Below, one piece after another: positions 52,603 to 64,000 of a DNA stretch of 64,000 nucleotides. The translations under genes and the position numbers were made by a program. Under the pieces are notes generated by a model. That model ran no database searches. It had not been told where the DNA came from and was given only the letters and a program-made list of their open reading frames with translations. The stretch is taken from contig NZ_CP035704.1 of NCBI RefSeq assembly GCF_004168365.1, positions 2,604,001 to 2,668,000 on the forward strand. Reading direction: 5' to 3'. The stretch's first letter is position 1, and each line of letters opens with the position of its first letter. The stretch is from Pseudolysobacter antarcticus (GTDB taxonomy: Bacteria > Pseudomonadota > Gammaproteobacteria > Xanthomonadales > Rhodanobacteraceae).

Positions 52603-53553
52603 TTATCCCACCAGCCGAATTCGCAGCTCTTTCGGCAGCGCAAACGTGACGTCCTCTGGCTTGCCTTCGAGATGTTGCACGTCGGTCGCGCCCCACTCGC
52701 TCAGGCGTGCGATGACACCTTGTACCAAGCTCTCTGGAGCAGAGGCACCTGCGGTGACGCCGATGCGCTGGCGTCCGGCAATCCATGACTGATCAATATC
52801 ATCGGCGCCATCGATCAAGTACGCGGGTACACCCTGCTTCTCAGCGAGTTCGCGCAAGCGGTTCGAGTTGGAACTGTTTGGCGATCCGACTACCAGCACC
52901 AGGTCGCATTGCTGGCCAAGCCGCTTGACCGCATCCTGGCGGTTCTGTGTGGCATAACAAATGTCATCATGCCGTGGTCCGAGGATCGCCGGAAAACGCT
53001 GACGCAATACCTCGATCACGGCCAGAGTATCGTCGATAGATAACGTCGTCTGCGTCGCATAAGCCAGATTTTCCGGCGAATTGACATGCAGCGCTGCGAC
53101 ATCTTCGGGTGTTTCGACCAGATAGATACTGCCCTTGCCATTCAAGCGATCCCATTGCCCCAATGTGCCTTCAACTTCGGGGTGGCCGGCGTGGCCGATC
53201 AGCACCACATCGCGCCCGGCCTTGCAGTGCCGCGCCACTTCCATGTGCACCTTGGTGACCAGTGGGCACGTCGCATCGAACACATTCAGGCCACGTGACG
53301 TGGCTTCGCTGCGCACATCCTGCGAGACACCGTGTGCACTGAAAATTACGGTTGCGCCATCCGGCACTTCGGCGAGTTCATCGACAAAAATCGCCCCGCG
53401 TGAGCGCAAGCCGTCGACGACAAAACGGTTGTGTACGACTTCGTGACGCACGTAAATCGGTGCGCCGAACGATTCGAGTGCGCGTTCCACGATCTCGATG
53501 GCGCGATCGACACCGGCGCAAAAACCGCGAGGATTGGCTAACAGGACTTCCAC
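52603..53553 (-). CDS. ispH: 4-hydroxy-3-methylbut-2-enyl diphosphate reductase IspH
   Basis: A 316-residue [4Fe-4S] enzyme making IPP and DMAPP in the last step of the MEP isoprenoid pathway. I chose the GTG at 53553, which follows GGAG and gives the E. coli length. The cluster ligands are Cys in [18 protein letters not shown] (about residue 12), in [10 protein letters not shown] and in the later [11 protein letters not shown]. The diphosphate-binding motif [10 protein letters not shown] and VFSAHGVSQ with its His are present, as are GTLGQWDR and the end ELRIRLVG. Confidence 0.95.
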   Translation of the reverse strand: MEVLLANPRGFCAGVDRAIEIVERALESFGAPIYVRHEVVHNRFVVDGLRSRGAIFVDELAEVPDGATVIFSAHGVSQDVRSEATSRGLNVFDATCPLVTKVHMEVARHCKAGRDVVLIGHAGHPEVEGTLGQWDRLNGKGSIYLVETPEDVAALHVNSPENLAYATQTTLSIDDTLAVIEVLRQRFPAILGPRHDDICYATQNRQDAVKRLGQQCDLVLVVGSPNSSNSNRLRELAEKQGVPAYLIDGADDIDQSWIAGRQRIGVTAGASAPESLVQGVIARLSEWGATDVQHLEGKPEDVTFALPKELRIRLVG

Positions 53554-53627
53554 TACGATCTCCGTAAACTTTTTCGGTCGCAATCAATCGCGAAATATCG
53601 AAACCGACCCGCGAACATGCAAAGTGA

Positions 53628-54164
53628 TTATCGCGCTTTCGCGGCCGTGTTGCCGGCGAACAAACTCAGACCGATCAACAAAACTGCTCCAACACTGATC
53701 GCCGAATCGGCGACATTGAATGTCGGGAAATACGATTGTCCGTAATACACCTGGATGAAATCGACGACATGTCCGAGTCGCACGCGATCGATCAGATTTC
53801 CCAGCGCCCCACCGATCACGAGCGCCAGCGGCAATGCCGTGCGCCAGTCGCTGCGCGCCGTGCGCTTGAGCCATGCGATCAGCACCAGACTTACGCCGAG
53901 CGCGAGCAGACCGAACAACCAGCGTTGCCAGCCGCCTTGATCGTTGAGGAAACTAAACGCAGCACCTTCGTTGAACGCCAAGGTCCAGTTGAGAAACCCC
54001 GCGATCACCGGCACCGTGTGATACAGCTCGATCTGCGCCAGCACGATGCCCTTGCTGACTTGATCGAGCACGATCACCAGCAACGACAACAGCAACCACG
54101 CCAAGGCATTTTGTGCTGTAATCGATTTCATCGATGAAGGATTCGCCGTGCTGGTCACGAGCAT
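53628..54164 (-). CDS. lspA: Lipoprotein signal peptidase LspA
   Basis: A 178-residue inner-membrane protease that removes signal peptides from diacylglycerol-modified prolipoproteins. Four helices are visible (ALAWLLLSLLVIVLDQVSKG, LFGLLALGVSLVLIAWL, ALPLALVIGGALGNLIDRV and ISVGAVLLIGLSLF). The catalytic aspartates lie in NLIDRVRLGHVVDF and FNVADSAISVG. The start overlaps the ileS stop (TGATG), so translation is coupled; an internal ATG at 54131 would give 167 residues. The ileS-lspA order is standard. Confidence 0.95.
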   Translation of the reverse strand: MLVTSTANPSSMKSITAQNALAWLLLSLLVIVLDQVSKGIVLAQIELYHTVPVIAGFLNWTLAFNEGAAFSFLNDQGGWQRWLFGLLALGVSLVLIAWLKRTARSDWRTALPLALVIGGALGNLIDRVRLGHVVDFIQVYYGQSYFPTFNVADSAISVGAVLLIGLSLFAGNTAAKAR

Positions 54165-57031
54165 CAGAAATACTTCCGTATTTCGCCGCTGCCCGCGACG
54201 TTCTGGATACAACGCGCGCAGATTTCGGGATGCTCGGCATTACTACTGACATCCGCCACATAATGCCAGCAGCGGATACATTTTGTTGCCGAACTCGCCT
54301 GCGCCGATATCCAGACTTCTGCTTCGGGTGTGCCCGCCTGACTCATATCGACCTTGATCGCATCCGCCGGCTTGCTCGATATATCCGCAAAATTCAGGCC
54401 GGATGTGATGAAGAAGAATCGCAACTCGGCTGCCACCGGTGTGTATCGCAGACGCGTAGCAGAATCTGAATACAGCGTGACATCCGCCTGCAGTGCCGCG
54501 CCGATCTTGCCCTCGTTACGCATGCCTTCGAGCACTCTAGCTACGGCGGCACGGATTACCAGCAAATCGCTCCAGTAGGCGGAATCCTTGGCTTCGACAA
54601 CCGCAAGACCGTCGTACCAGGTTTCGAACAAAACCGATTCGCCACGTTCGCCCGGCATGTGCTGCCAGATTTCCTCGGCGGTGAAACTCAGGATTGGCGC
54701 AAGCCAGCGCACCATCGCTTCGAGAATGCGATACATCGCGCTCTGGGCGCTGCGCCGCGCCTGACTGTCGGCCTGCATCGTGTAGAGCCGATCCTTGGTC
54801 ACATCGAGATACAACGCGCCCATTTCCAGACTGCAGAAATTCTGAATGCGCTGCACGATCGTCGGGAAATCAAAGCGATCGTAAGCCTCGCTCACCGACT
54901 TTTGCAGCTCGTGCGCCTGCTGGATCGCCCACTGATCGAGCAGCAGATTTTCGCTGACCGGCAACAAATGTCTGGCGGGATCAAACCCTTCGAGATTACC
55001 GAGCAGGAAACGCGCGGTATTGCGAATGCGGCGATACGCATCCGATACCCGCTTGAGGATTTCATCCGACACCGACATCTCATTACGATAATCGGTCGAC
55101 GCGACCCACAAGCGCAGCACATCCGCACCAAGGGTCTTCATCACCGACTGCGGCGCAACCACGTTGCCGACCGACTTCGACATCTTGCGACCTTGCGCAT
55201 CGACCGCAAAACCATGCGTCAGTACATGAGCAAATGGCGCACGACCGTGCATCGCCACCGAAGTCAGCAACGATGACTGGAACCAGCCACGATGCTGATC
55301 AGACCCTTCGAGATACATCACCGTATGCGGATGTTTGCCGTCATCGGCGAGCTCCGGTCGCGCATCGACTACACACGAGTGCGTGACGCCGGAATCGAAC
55401 CACACGTCCAGAATATCCGTGACCTTTTCGTAATGTTCGGCATCCGCGCCAAGCAATTCGGCGATATCCAGGTCGTACCAGACATCCACGCCGCCCTGCT
55501 CCACGCGCAATGCGACCTGCTCCATCAATTCGATTGAGCGTGGATGCGGTTCACTGGTGGATTTGTGTACGAACAGTGCAATCGGCACGCCCCAGGTACG
55601 CTGACGCGAGATGCACCAGTCCGGCCGACCGTCGACCATGCCGGCGATGCGTTCTTCGCCCCAGCCCGGCACCCAATCGACTTTTTTGATCGCGGCCAAA
55701 GCGGCGTCACGTAGTCCGGCTTTTTCCATGCTGATAAACCATTGTGGCGTCGCGCGAAACGCCACCGGCGTTTTGTGGCGCCAGCAATGCGGATAGCTGT
55801 GTGTGATTTTTTCATCGGCCAGCAACATGCCGCGTTCGCGCAACAACGCAATGATTGTGTCTTGCGCCTTCCAGATATATTGGCCAGCGAAGATTTCCGT
55901 GTCGGGTAAATACACGCCATTGCCACCGACCGGATTGAGCACGTCGAGGCCGTATTTTTTGCCGACGATAAAATCCTCGACACCGTGCCCGGGTGCGGTA
56001 TGCACGGCGCCGGTGCCATCTTCGGCCGAGACGTGATCGCCGAGAATGATCGGCACTTCGCGCGTATAAAACGGATGACGCAAGCGCAACAGTTCAAGCT
56101 CGCTGCCGAGCACGCTCTGGCTGCCGGCGAGCACATGCACGCCTTCGACCTTGTAACGCTCCAGCACTTTGCGGATCAGCGGCATCGCGATCACCAGCAA
56201 TTGCCGCTGCTCGCCGCGCTTCGGGCCATCGACTAGGACATAATCGATCGCCGCACCCAGCGTCACCGCCAGGCTTGCCGGCAACGTCCATGGCGTCGTG
56301 GTCCAGATTGGCACGGCGACGATATCGCCATCCTCGATCGTCCCTCCGAATTTCGCCGCGAGCGATTTCGGATCGATCGCGTCGTAGGCAACATCGATGG
56401 CTGGCGATGTTTTATCGGCGTATTCGATCTCGGCCTCGGCCAGCGCCGAGCCGCAATCGAAACACCAATGCACTGGTTTGGCGCCGCGTGCGAGATGGCC
56501 GTTGCTGACGATTTTCGCGAGCGCGCGCAGCATGTCGGCTTCGTATTTGAAATCCATCGTGCGATACGGATGTTCCCAATCGCCGAGCACGCCGAGGCGC
56601 TTGAAATCCTCGCGTTGCAGGCTCACCTGCTCCGATGCAAATACACGACAGGCTTCGCGGAATTGTTTGGCGTCGATCTTCTGCCCGACCTTGCCGACTT
56701 TTTTCTCGACCGCGATTTCGATCGGCAGTCCGTGGCAATCCCAGCCCGGCACATACGGCGCACGGTATCCCTCGAGCAGGCGTGACTTGACAACCATATC
56801 CTTGAGAATCTTGTTGACCGCGTGACCGATATGAATCGCGCCGTTGGCATACGGCGGGCCGTCGTGCAGCACAAAGGTTTTCTCGCGGTGTTTGGCAACC
56901 TCTTGAATCTGCTGATAGCGCCGCTGGGTTTCCCACACGGCCAGCATGCCGGGTTCGCGTAGCGCCAGATCGGCTTTCATCGCAAAGTCGGTTTGCGGCA
57001 GATTGATAGTGCTCTTGTAATCGGTAGTCAC
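54164..57031 (-). CDS. ileS: Isoleucyl-tRNA synthetase
   Basis: A 955-residue class Ia synthetase that charges tRNA-Ile and edits valine. Motifs: HIGH in [18 protein letters not shown], the catalytic KMSKS in [10 protein letters not shown], the CP1 editing segment with [10 protein letters not shown], and the C-terminal zinc finger [10 protein letters not shown]...CARC, all expected. The start is GTG at 57031, three bases from the ribF stop. The order ribF-ileS-lspA on one strand is the usual arrangement in gammaproteobacteria. Confidence 0.97.
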   Translation of the reverse strand: MTTDYKSTINLPQTDFAMKADLALREPGMLAVWETQRRYQQIQEVAKHREKTFVLHDGPPYANGAIHIGHAVNKILKDMVVKSRLLEGYRAPYVPGWDCHGLPIEIAVEKKVGKVGQKIDAKQFREACRVFASEQVSLQREDFKRLGVLGDWEHPYRTMDFKYEADMLRALAKIVSNGHLARGAKPVHWCFDCGSALAEAEIEYADKTSPAIDVAYDAIDPKSLAAKFGGTIEDGDIVAVPIWTTTPWTLPASLAVTLGAAIDYVLVDGPKRGEQRQLLVIAMPLIRKVLERYKVEGVHVLAGSQSVLGSELELLRLRHPFYTREVPIILGDHVSAEDGTGAVHTAPGHGVEDFIVGKKYGLDVLNPVGGNGVYLPDTEIFAGQYIWKAQDTIIALLRERGMLLADEKITHSYPHCWRHKTPVAFRATPQWFISMEKAGLRDAALAAIKKVDWVPGWGEERIAGMVDGRPDWCISRQRTWGVPIALFVHKSTSEPHPRSIELMEQVALRVEQGGVDVWYDLDIAELLGADAEHYEKVTDILDVWFDSGVTHSCVVDARPELADDGKHPHTVMYLEGSDQHRGWFQSSLLTSVAMHGRAPFAHVLTHGFAVDAQGRKMSKSVGNVVAPQSVMKTLGADVLRLWVASTDYRNEMSVSDEILKRVSDAYRRIRNTARFLLGNLEGFDPARHLLPVSENLLLDQWAIQQAHELQKSVSEAYDRFDFPTIVQRIQNFCSLEMGALYLDVTKDRLYTMQADSQARRSAQSAMYRILEAMVRWLAPILSFTAEEIWQHMPGERGESVLFETWYDGLAVVEAKDSAYWSDLLVIRAAVARVLEGMRNEGKIGAALQADVTLYSDSATRLRYTPVAAELRFFFITSGLNFADISSKPADAIKVDMSQAGTPEAEVWISAQASSATKCIRCWHYVADVSSNAEHPEICARCIQNVAGSGEIRKYF

Positions 57032-57034
57032 GCG

Positions 57035-57991
57035 TCAAGCTCCAGCTTCGGCTGTTTTTACGGGGAAGTTCAAGATATGTCTTGCGGCGGCGGCATCAAG
57101 GTGAATCTGCTCGACCATCGCATCGAGATTGTCGAATTTTTCTTCGTCGCGCAATTTTGCAACGAACTCCACGCTGATGCGACGGCCATACAGATCGCCA
57201 TCGAAATCGAACAAATGCGCTTCGAGCAGCGGCTCCTTGCCGTTCACGGTCGGGCGTACGCCGAGACTCGCAACCGCGGGCCAAGACTCGGCGGTGACGC
57301 CGTGCACATGCACCGCAAAAATACCCTGCACCGGCGCAACACGCGTGCCGAGGCGCAGATTGGCGGTCGGATAACCAAGCGTACGGCCGAGTTGCTGACC
57401 ACGCACGACATGCCCGCCCATGCTGAACGCACGCCCGAGTCCGCGTGCCGCACTCTCGAAATCACTTGCGGCCAATGCCTCGCGGATCGCCGAACTGCTG
57501 ATCCGCACGCCCTCATGCTGGATGGTTTCCAACTCTCTGGCGACAAATCCGTAGCGCGGCCCGAGCTGTTGCAGCAACGCAAAATCACCCGCGCGTTTAT
57601 GTCCGAAGCGAAACCCCTGCCCGACCCAGACTTCGCGCGCATTCAGCCGCCTAACCAACACTCGCGCCACAAAATCCTCAGCGCTCATCGCACTCAGGGC
57701 TGCATCGAAACGCAGCGACAACAGACGTTGCATGCCGAACGCTGCGATCCCCGCGATTTTTTCGCGCGCATTCGACAGCCGCGGCATCGCTACGCCGCGC
57801 GCAAAAAATTCGCGTGGCAAGGGCTCGAAGCTGATCGCTGCCGATATCAATTGCATCGCGCCCGCACGCTCGCGAACGCGCGCCAGCATGGCCTGATGAC
57901 CACGGTGCAGCCCGTCGAAAGCGCCTATGCAAATCACGCTGCCAAATGGCGCCAGGCAAGCGCCGCTGGTATCACGAAACAGGAAAGTCAT
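57035..57991 (-). CDS. ribF: Bifunctional riboflavin kinase/FAD synthetase RibF
   Basis: A 318-residue enzyme that makes FMN and FAD. The N-terminal adenylyltransferase domain carries VICIGAFDGLHRGHQAMLAR (GxFDGxHxGH) and the ISSSAIREAL segment. The C-terminal kinase domain has GRTLGYPTANLRL and VASLGVRPTVNG with the end AHLFDFDGDLYGRRISVEFV. The ATG at 57991 is chosen; no strong ribosome site is visible. It lies directly upstream of ileS and 59 bases after murJ. Confidence 0.96.
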   Translation of the reverse strand: MTFLFRDTSGACLAPFGSVICIGAFDGLHRGHQAMLARVRERAGAMQLISAAISFEPLPREFFARGVAMPRLSNAREKIAGIAAFGMQRLLSLRFDAALSAMSAEDFVARVLVRRLNAREVWVGQGFRFGHKRAGDFALLQQLGPRYGFVARELETIQHEGVRISSSAIREALAASDFESAARGLGRAFSMGGHVVRGQQLGRTLGYPTANLRLGTRVAPVQGIFAVHVHGVTAESWPAVASLGVRPTVNGKEPLLEAHLFDFDGDLYGRRISVEFVAKLRDEEKFDNLDAMVEQIHLDAAAARHILNFPVKTAEAGA

Positions 57992-58050
57992 TCTGTCGAG
58001 TATAACGATTAAATCGCTGCCATTGCAGCGCAACATCGCGCCAGCGGCAA

Positions 58051-59649
58051 TCAATGCGCGTGCAGATCGCGCAGCCGAAAACCGCAAGCAAACAGAGTCG
58101 CGACAAATGCCATACCGGCACCGGCGATCAGCACGCCGAGTCGGAATACACGCATTGCCACAGCCATGGCCGGCCAATCCTGCCAGCACCACAGCCCGAG
58201 CAGCAGCACGCTCACCAGCGCTGCGCAGGCGGCCAGCAAACGCAATGAATGACTGGCCCAGCCAGGCTGGCTGACGAAGATGCCATCACGCCCTAGCGCG
58301 CGCCAGAGCAACCATAGGTTCAGATAACTGGCGAGCGCACTGGCCAGCGCGAGGCCAGCATGCAATCCAGGGATGGCTTGAATCTGTGCCAGCAAAGCAC
58401 CGGATTGGTTAGCCGGACCGCGCCAGCACAGAAACAAAGTTCCGACGAAGAGAAAATTCATCGCCATGTTAGCAACCATTGCCGCAACTCCGGCACGCAC
58501 CGGCGTGGTGGTGTCCTGGCGCGAATAAAATGCCGGTGCAAGCACCTTGACCAGCGCGAATGCCGGAAGCCCCAGGCTCAACGCCGACAAACTCAACGCT
58601 GTCATCTCGACGTCGTGCGGCTTGAATGCACCGTGCAGAAACAAGGTCGCGATGATTGGTTTTGCCAGCAACACGAGTGCGAGCATCGCCGGCAACGAAA
58701 TCAGCAATGCGGTGCGCAGCCCCCAGTCCAGCGCCTTGGCAAAACCATCACGATCGGTACTCACGTGATGGCGCGACAGACTCGGCAAAATCACCGTGCC
58801 GAGCGCTACACCGAACACACCGAGCGGCAATTCGAGCAGGCGATCGGTCTGCGATAACCAGGTCTGCGAACCGGAAATCAGGAACGATGCGATCAGCGTA
58901 TCCAGCAGCAGATTGACCTGCATGATCGACGAGCCGAACAGACTCGGAATCATCAGTTTCAGGATGCGCCGAACGTCCGGATGCGACCAGCCCCAGCGCG
59001 GCAGGCTGAGCAGATTGAGTCGGCGCAGCGCGGGCAGTTGCAGCAGCAGCTGCAGGATGCCCGCGACCAGCACCGACCACGCCAGCGCCATGATCGGCAC
59101 CTGCAGTCGCGGCGCCAGCCACAACGCACCGGCGATCATGCACAGGTTCAGGATCACCGGCGTGATCGCGGCGAGCGCAAACCGATTGAAGCTGTTGAGT
59201 ACGCCGCCGGACAACGCCGTCAGCGAGACGAACAATAAAAACGGAAACGTGATGCGCAACAAATTGCTGGTCAACTGGAATTTTTCCGGCTGCTCGATCG
59301 CGCCAGGCGAAAAAATTTCGGTCACCCACTCCGCGCCGAACACACCGAGCGCGGTCACCAGCAGCAACACCGCGCCGAGCGTGCCGGCGGTGCGTGAAAT
59401 CAGCTCGCGTAATGCTGCATGACTCTGCGTTTGCTTGACCTCGGTAATGATCGGCACAAACGCGGTGGAAAATGCACCTTCGGCAAATAACCGACGCAGG
59501 AAATTCGGAATACGAAACGCGACCCAGAATGCATCCGTAGCAGCGCTCACACCGAATACGCTGCTGATCGCCATGTCGCGCAGCAGACCGAGAATGCGCG
59601 AAATAAACGTCATCGCACTGAACGACAGCATTGAACGCAGCATGCTCAT
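58051..59649 (-). CDS. murJ: Lipid II flippase MurJ
   Basis: A 532-residue MVF-family polytopic membrane protein with about 14 helices that flips lipid II for peptidoglycan synthesis. The opening [20 protein letters not shown] and [20 protein letters not shown] contains the conserved N-terminal arginine region. [19 protein letters not shown] and [20 protein letters not shown] are family segments. The ATG at 59649 is one of two closely spaced starts (the other is at 59643). It is the first gene of the minus-strand ribF-ileS-lspA series, with promoters for rpsT just upstream on the other strand. Confidence 0.95.
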   Translation of the reverse strand: MSMLRSMLSFSAMTFISRILGLLRDMAISSVFGVSAATDAFWVAFRIPNFLRRLFAEGAFSTAFVPIITEVKQTQSHAALRELISRTAGTLGAVLLLVTALGVFGAEWVTEIFSPGAIEQPEKFQLTSNLLRITFPFLLFVSLTALSGGVLNSFNRFALAAITPVILNLCMIAGALWLAPRLQVPIMALAWSVLVAGILQLLLQLPALRRLNLLSLPRWGWSHPDVRRILKLMIPSLFGSSIMQVNLLLDTLIASFLISGSQTWLSQTDRLLELPLGVFGVALGTVILPSLSRHHVSTDRDGFAKALDWGLRTALLISLPAMLALVLLAKPIIATLFLHGAFKPHDVEMTALSLSALSLGLPAFALVKVLAPAFYSRQDTTTPVRAGVAAMVANMAMNFLFVGTLFLCWRGPANQSGALLAQIQAIPGLHAGLALASALASYLNLWLLWRALGRDGIFVSQPGWASHSLRLLAACAALVSVLLLGLWCWQDWPAMAVAMRVFRLGVLIAGAGMAFVATLFACGFRLRDLHAH

Positions 59650-59682
59650 GCGGCAATCCCGTGACAAAAACGGGGAGTTTCA

Positions 59683-59711
59683 TTGACGTAGCGCGGTGCA
59701 AGTTGGATAAT
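59683..59711 (+). promoter_or_regulatory. Sigma-70-type promoter of rpsT
   Basis: TTGACG (59683-59688) and GATAAT (59706-59711) are separated by exactly 17 bases. The rpsT start lies 43 bases downstream of the -10, with GGAG in between. Confidence 0.75.
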
Positions 59712-59753
59712 TACGCTCCTTTTTTCCCGTTCCACCGTTTTTGGAGTTTTCCC

Positions 59754-60017
59754 TTGGCTAATATCAAGTCTGCGAAGAAGCGTGCGCGTCAAGCCGTCAA
59801 GCGCAACGAGCGCAATACAGGCGCGCGTTCTGCGCTGCGCACGGCGATCAAGAAAGTTGTGAAGGCAATCGAATTGAAGGACAAGGCCGGCGCTGAAGCT
59901 GCGCTGCGTTCTGCCGAGCCGATCCTGGATCGTTCCGGCGCGCGTGGTCTGGTGCACAAGAACAAGGTTGCACGCCACAAGAGCCGTTTGACTGCGCACA
60001 TTCGCGCCCTCGCATAA
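59754..60017 (+). CDS. rpsT: 30S ribosomal protein S20
   Basis: An 87-residue basic helical protein, [20 protein letters not shown] and [16 protein letters not shown], ending in [17 protein letters not shown]. It binds 16S rRNA in the small subunit. The start is TTG with GGAG eight bases upstream. E. coli rpsT also uses a UUG start and is autoregulated, so the same may apply here. It is divergent from murJ and followed by a perfect terminator that also serves obgE. Confidence 0.97.
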   Translation: MANIKSAKKRARQAVKRNERNTGARSALRTAIKKVVKAIELKDKAGAEAALRSAEPILDRSGARGLVHKNKVARHKSRLTAHIRALA

Positions 60018-60041
60018 GCTCGCAACACATTCTGCAAAAAG

Positions 60042-60064
60042 GCCGACGTTAGTCGGCTTTTTTG
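60042..60064. terminator. Bidirectional terminator between rpsT and obgE
   Basis: GCCGAC (60042-60047) and GTCGGC (60052-60057) form a hairpin with a four-base loop, preceded by AAAAAG and followed by TTTTTT. It works for rpsT on the plus strand and obgE (which ends at 60067) on the minus strand. Confidence 0.88.
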
Positions 60065-60066
60065 TT

Positions 60067-61194
<1,128 letters not shown>

Positions 61195-61294
61195 TCAGGC
61201 AGCGCTGATACGTGCGGAGTTCGTCCGCGCAACATTGTAACGGAGAAGTTCGGGCAGTCCGCAGGCATACCGCGGTCAATTCCCGGACAGAAAC

Positions 61295-61318
61295 AAAAAG
61301 CCCCGCTGATGCGGGGCT
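61295..61318 (-). terminator. Terminator of the rplU-rpmA operon
   Basis: AGCCCCGC (61299-61306) and GCGGGGCT (61311-61318) pair with a four-base loop. In the minus direction the stem is followed by five T (plus-strand A-run 61295-61299). It ends rpmA, whose stop lies 24 bases upstream. Confidence 0.88.
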
Positions 61319-61341
61319 TTCGGCGTACGTAAAGCGCAAAA

Positions 61342-61599
61342 TCAGCCCGCGATGATGTTTACCGTGCGGCGGCTGTTGGCACCCTTGATCTTGAACTCGA
61401 CCTTGCCATCGACCAACGCGAACAAGGTGTGATCGCGACCCAGACCAACGCCGGTGCCCGGATGAAACTGGGTGCCGCGCTGACGCACGATGATGTTGCC
61501 TGCGTTCACGTCCTGGCCGCCATAAATCTTGACGCCGAGATATTTCGGGTTCGAATCGCGGCCGTTGCGGGTAGAACCGCCAGCTTTCTTATGTGCCAT
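61342..61599 (-). CDS. rpmA: 50S ribosomal protein L27
   Basis: An 85-residue protein with N-terminus [20 protein letters not shown] and [19 protein letters not shown]. Its flexible N-terminal tail reaches the peptidyl-transferase centre. The ATG follows GAGGATCT. It is the second gene of the rplU-rpmA operon, 67 bases after rplU, and ends just before a strong terminator. Confidence 0.97.
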   Translation of the reverse strand: MAHKKAGGSTRNGRDSNPKYLGVKIYGGQDVNAGNIIVRQRGTQFHPGTGVGLGRDHTLFALVDGKVEFKIKGANSRRTVNIIAG

Positions 61600-61666
61600 T
61601 GCTAGATCCTCGTAAGTGACGTCGATGGATGTTCCGTCGTCGCCACGTTGAATTGGGAACGAATTA

Positions 61667-61978
61667 TCAACCAGTGATGCTGGTGATCTCGATCTCGGTG
61701 TAATGCTGACGGTGGCCGGTTTCCTTGCGGAAATGTTTACGGCGACGGAATTTGACGATGCGGATCTTGTCCAGACGTCCGTGCGACTTGATCTTCGCAC
61801 TAACACTGGCGCCTGCGACCAGCGGTGCACCGACCGTGATGGTTTCGCCTTCGCCGAGCAACAACACCTGATCGAGTTCGATCGTGCTGCCCACTTCTGC
61901 GTCGAGTAGCTCGACGCGCAGGTATTCACCCTGCATAACGCGGTACTGCTTACCGCCTGTCTTGATTACTGCGTACAT
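61667..61978 (-). CDS. rplU: 50S ribosomal protein L21
   Basis: A 103-residue protein starting [20 protein letters not shown] with [20 protein letters not shown] near its end and a short extension (IEITSITG). It binds 23S rRNA. The gene is first in the rplU-rpmA operon and has a well-formed sigma-70 promoter starting 55 bases upstream. Confidence 0.97.
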   Translation of the reverse strand: MYAVIKTGGKQYRVMQGEYLRVELLDAEVGSTIELDQVLLLGEGETITVGAPLVAGASVSAKIKSHGRLDKIRIVKFRRRKHFRKETGHRQHYTEIEITSITG

Positions 61979-62032
61979 GGCAATGCCTCTGTAGTTATTA
62001 TGAAATCTGCCGGGATAAAAATTTAGCGCGCC

Positions 62033-62061
62033 ATCATATCGTCTTGGCGGGTTTGGGTCAA
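62033..62061 (-). promoter_or_regulatory. Sigma-70-type promoter of rplU-rpmA
   Basis: On the minus strand TTGACC (62061-62056) and TATGAT (62038-62033) are separated by 17 bases, 55 bases before the rplU start. Confidence 0.75.
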
Positions 62062-62263
62062 ACTGCGGATAAGCTTGAATTTATCGGCGTTGGCCTAAAC
62101 ATCGAAGGGCCAGCGTCGCATTGCTTTACCGAGCCGTTCAAAAGGCAGACTTGGATGGATGCCTTTCGAGGCAAACGCCGCCGGAAATCCTTCGTGCTGG
62201 TCGCCCACGCAGCGGGCTTGACGAGCGCGGTATAGTACTTCGTTTCCTCTCAAACGGCAGCAC

Positions 62264-64000
62264 ATGGATACCATCCGCATCCGCGGCGCCCGCACGCACA
62301 ACCTCAAGAACATCGATCTCGACTTGCCGCGCGACAGCCTGATCGTCATTACGGGTTTGTCAGGTTCGGGCAAGTCGTCGCTCGCGTTCGACACCATCTA
62401 CGCCGAAGGCCAGCGTCGTTATGTCGAGTCGTTGTCGGCGTATGCGCGGCAGTTTTTATCGGTCATGGAAAAGCCCGACGTCGATCACATCGAAGGCCTG
62501 AGTCCGGCGATCGCGATCGAACAGAAATCGACCTCGCACAACCCGCGCTCGACCGTCGGCACGATCACCGAGATCTACGATTATCTGCGTCTGCTGTTTG
62601 CGCGCGTCGGCACTCCACGTTGCCCGGATCATCACTTGCCGCTGGAAGCGCAAACCGTGAGCCAGATGGTCGATGCGACGCTGGCGATGAATCCCGAGCA
62701 CCGCTACATGCTGCTCGCGCCGGTCGTGCGCGATCGCAAGGGCGAGCATTTGCAGGTATTCGAACAGTTACGCGCGCAAGGTTTTGTGCGTGCACGCGTC
62801 GATGGCGTCTTGCATGAGCTCGAAGCCGTGCCTGCGCTCGTGCTGCGGCAGAAACACACGATCGAAGCCGTGATCGATCGCTTTCGTCCGAAGGCCGATC
62901 TCAAGCAACGTTTGGCTGAATCGTTCGAGACAGCATTGCGGCTCGGCGAAGGTATCGTCAAAGTCGTGGATATGGACGGTGGACAGGACAGTCCAAAAGC
63001 CACCGATGCAAAAGCTACGGAGACACTTTTCTCGTCGCGCTACTCGTGCCCGATCTGCGACTACTCATTGTCCGAACTCGAACCGCGGCTGTTCTCGTTC
63101 AACTCACCAAATGGCGCTTGCCCAAGTTGCGATGGCCTCGGCGTCACGCAGGTATTCGACGCCGCGCGCGTGGTCGTGCATCCGAACCTGAGCCTCGCCG
63201 CGGGTGCAGTGCGCGGTTGGGATCGACGCAATGCATATTATTTCCAGCTGATTTTGTCACTCGCGAAACACTACGGTTTCGACATCGATATGCCGTGGGA
63301 GAAACTTTCCGCAGCGATCCAGAAATCGGTGCTGTACGGAAGCGGCGATGAGCTTGTCACGTTTCGTTATCTCACCGAAACCGGCGGCAACGTCCAGCGC
63401 AAACATCGCTTTGAAGGCATCATTCCGAATCTCGAACGCCGCTACAAGGAAACTGAATCATCGGCGGTGCGCGAGGAACTGGCCAAGTTCATCAGCCAGC
63501 GGCCGTGCCCGGATTGCCACGGCCAGCGCCTCAATCGCTCGGCGCGCAATGTGTTTGTTGCGGACAACAATTTGCCGAAAATCACTTCGCTGCCGATCTC
63601 CGAAGCGCAGGATTTTTTCCATACCCTCACCCTGCCCGGCTGGCGCGGCGAGATCGCGACCAAGATCGTCAAGGAGATTCGCGAGCGTCTGCGTTTCCTG
63701 ATCGACGTCGGCCTCGACTACCTCACGCTGGATCGCCAAGCCGATTCATTGTCAGGCGGTGAGGCACAGCGCATTCGCCTCGCGAGCCAGATCGGCGCGG
63801 GCTTGGTCGGTGTGATGTACGTGCTCGACGAGCCTTCGATCGGCTTGCATCAGCGCGACAACGAGCGTCTGCTTGCGACCCTCACGCGACTACGCGACCT
63901 CGGCAATACCGTGATCGTGGTCGAGCACGATGAAGATGCAATGCGCGTCGCCGACTATGTCGTCGACATTGGTCCCGGCGCCGGCGTACATGGTGGCGAA
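62264..64000 (+). CDS. uvrA: Excinuclease ABC subunit A, N-terminal part (cut by window edge)
   Basis: The first 579 codons of UvrA, the damage-recognition ATPase of nucleotide excision repair. The frame is open to the window end. Walker A is GLSGSGKSS (31-39), followed by [20 protein letters not shown] and [20 protein letters not shown]. Zinc-binding cysteines occur in CPDH and in [11 protein letters not shown]...[10 protein letters not shown]. The ABC signature LSGGE is at about residues 496-500, followed by the Walker B segment [13 protein letters not shown]. The second ATPase half is outside the window. No LexA box was recognised upstream. Confidence 0.97.
   Translation, partial: MDTIRIRGARTHNLKNIDLDLPRDSLIVITGLSGSGKSSLAFDTIYAEGQRRYVESLSAYARQFLSVMEKPDVDHIEGLSPAIAIEQKSTSHNPRSTVGTITEIYDYLRLLFARVGTPRCPDHHLPLEAQTVSQMVDATLAMNPEHRYMLLAPVVRDRKGEHLQVFEQLRAQGFVRARVDGVLHELEAVPALVLRQKHTIEAVIDRFRPKADLKQRLAESFETALRLGEGIVKVVDMDGGQDSPKATDAKATETLFSSRYSCPICDYSLSELEPRLFSFNSPNGACPSCDGLGVTQVFDAARVVVHPNLSLAAGAVRGWDRRNAYYFQLILSLAKHYGFDIDMPWEKLSAAIQKSVLYGSGDELVTFRYLTETGGNVQRKHRFEGIIPNLERRYKETESSAVREELAKFISQRPCPDCHGQRLNRSARNVFVADNNLPKITSLPISEAQDFFHTLTLPGWRGEIATKIVKEIRERLRFLIDVGLDYLTLDRQADSLSGGEAQRIRLASQIGAGLVGVMYVLDEPSIGLHQRDNERLLATLTRLRDLGNTVIVVEHDEDAMRVADYVVDIGPGAGVHGGE

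Overview
The window reads as a chromosome segment of a gammaproteobacterium of the Xanthomonadales/Lysobacterales type, most like Rhodanobacteraceae. The support is gene order: pncC(cinA)-recA-recX-alaS-csrA-tRNA-Ser, and a type IV minor-pilin/pilY1 cluster beside ispH-lspA-ileS-ribF-murJ-rpsT-obgE-rpmA-rplU-uvrA. Most of the window is GC-rich by eye. Two stretches are visibly AT-richer: a methyltransferase/GHKL ATPase island at about 23.2-26.7 kb and the second set of minor pilins at about 50.2-52.6 kb. No genome-level confirmation of the organism was possible.

Layout. 0-15.3 kb holds scattered accessory and envelope genes: secreted proteins of unknown function, a slipin, a small outer-membrane barrel, a luciferase-like oxidoreductase, a 14-repeat FG-GAP/VCBS surface protein, a DksA/TraR-type zinc protein, an AraC regulator coupled to a VOC protein, an M61 peptidase, a secreted protein with possible PilN-like C-terminal repeats, and an exported alpha/beta hydrolase. 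A frameshifted tail of an Mrr-type restriction endonuclease lies at 1.9-2.2 kb. At 15.6-20.1 kb five co-directional genes (SPFH-SHOCT protein, two paralogous zinc-ribbon AIM24-like proteins, a double zinc-ribbon membrane protein, a small membrane protein) form a probable envelope module resembling the Bacillus YdjG/YdjI set. An OmpA-family protein follows.

21.6-30.9 kb is a recombination-rich zone. A VOC gene is duplicated around a maleylacetoacetate-isomerase-like gene, and one copy carries a nonsense codon. Next comes a compact GHKL ATPase - methyltransferase-like - cytosine-5 DNA methyltransferase operon, the best candidate here for an uncharacterised defence or modification system. A series of cassettes follows, bounded by pieces of the 3' end of icmF. 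Intact icmF lies at 29.7-33.2 kb but is split by a one-base frameshift in a short C/G run. Two further icmF tails, one of about 360 bp and one of about 80 bp, sit inside the zone, and an 885-bp block (icmF tail + DUF4160 + DUF2442) is present twice.

The rest is mostly core: a LolA-like protein, ppc, tRNA-Ser(GCU), csrA, alaS, recX, recA, pncC. The type IV pilus locus runs pilE-fimT-pilV-pilW-pilX-pilY1 and then has a second, divergent pilV-pilW-pilX trio. The minus-strand run ispH, lspA, ileS, ribF, murJ follows, then rpsT (TTG start, strong promoter), obgE, the rplU-rpmA operon with a clear promoter and terminator, and the first 579 codons of uvrA, cut by the window end.
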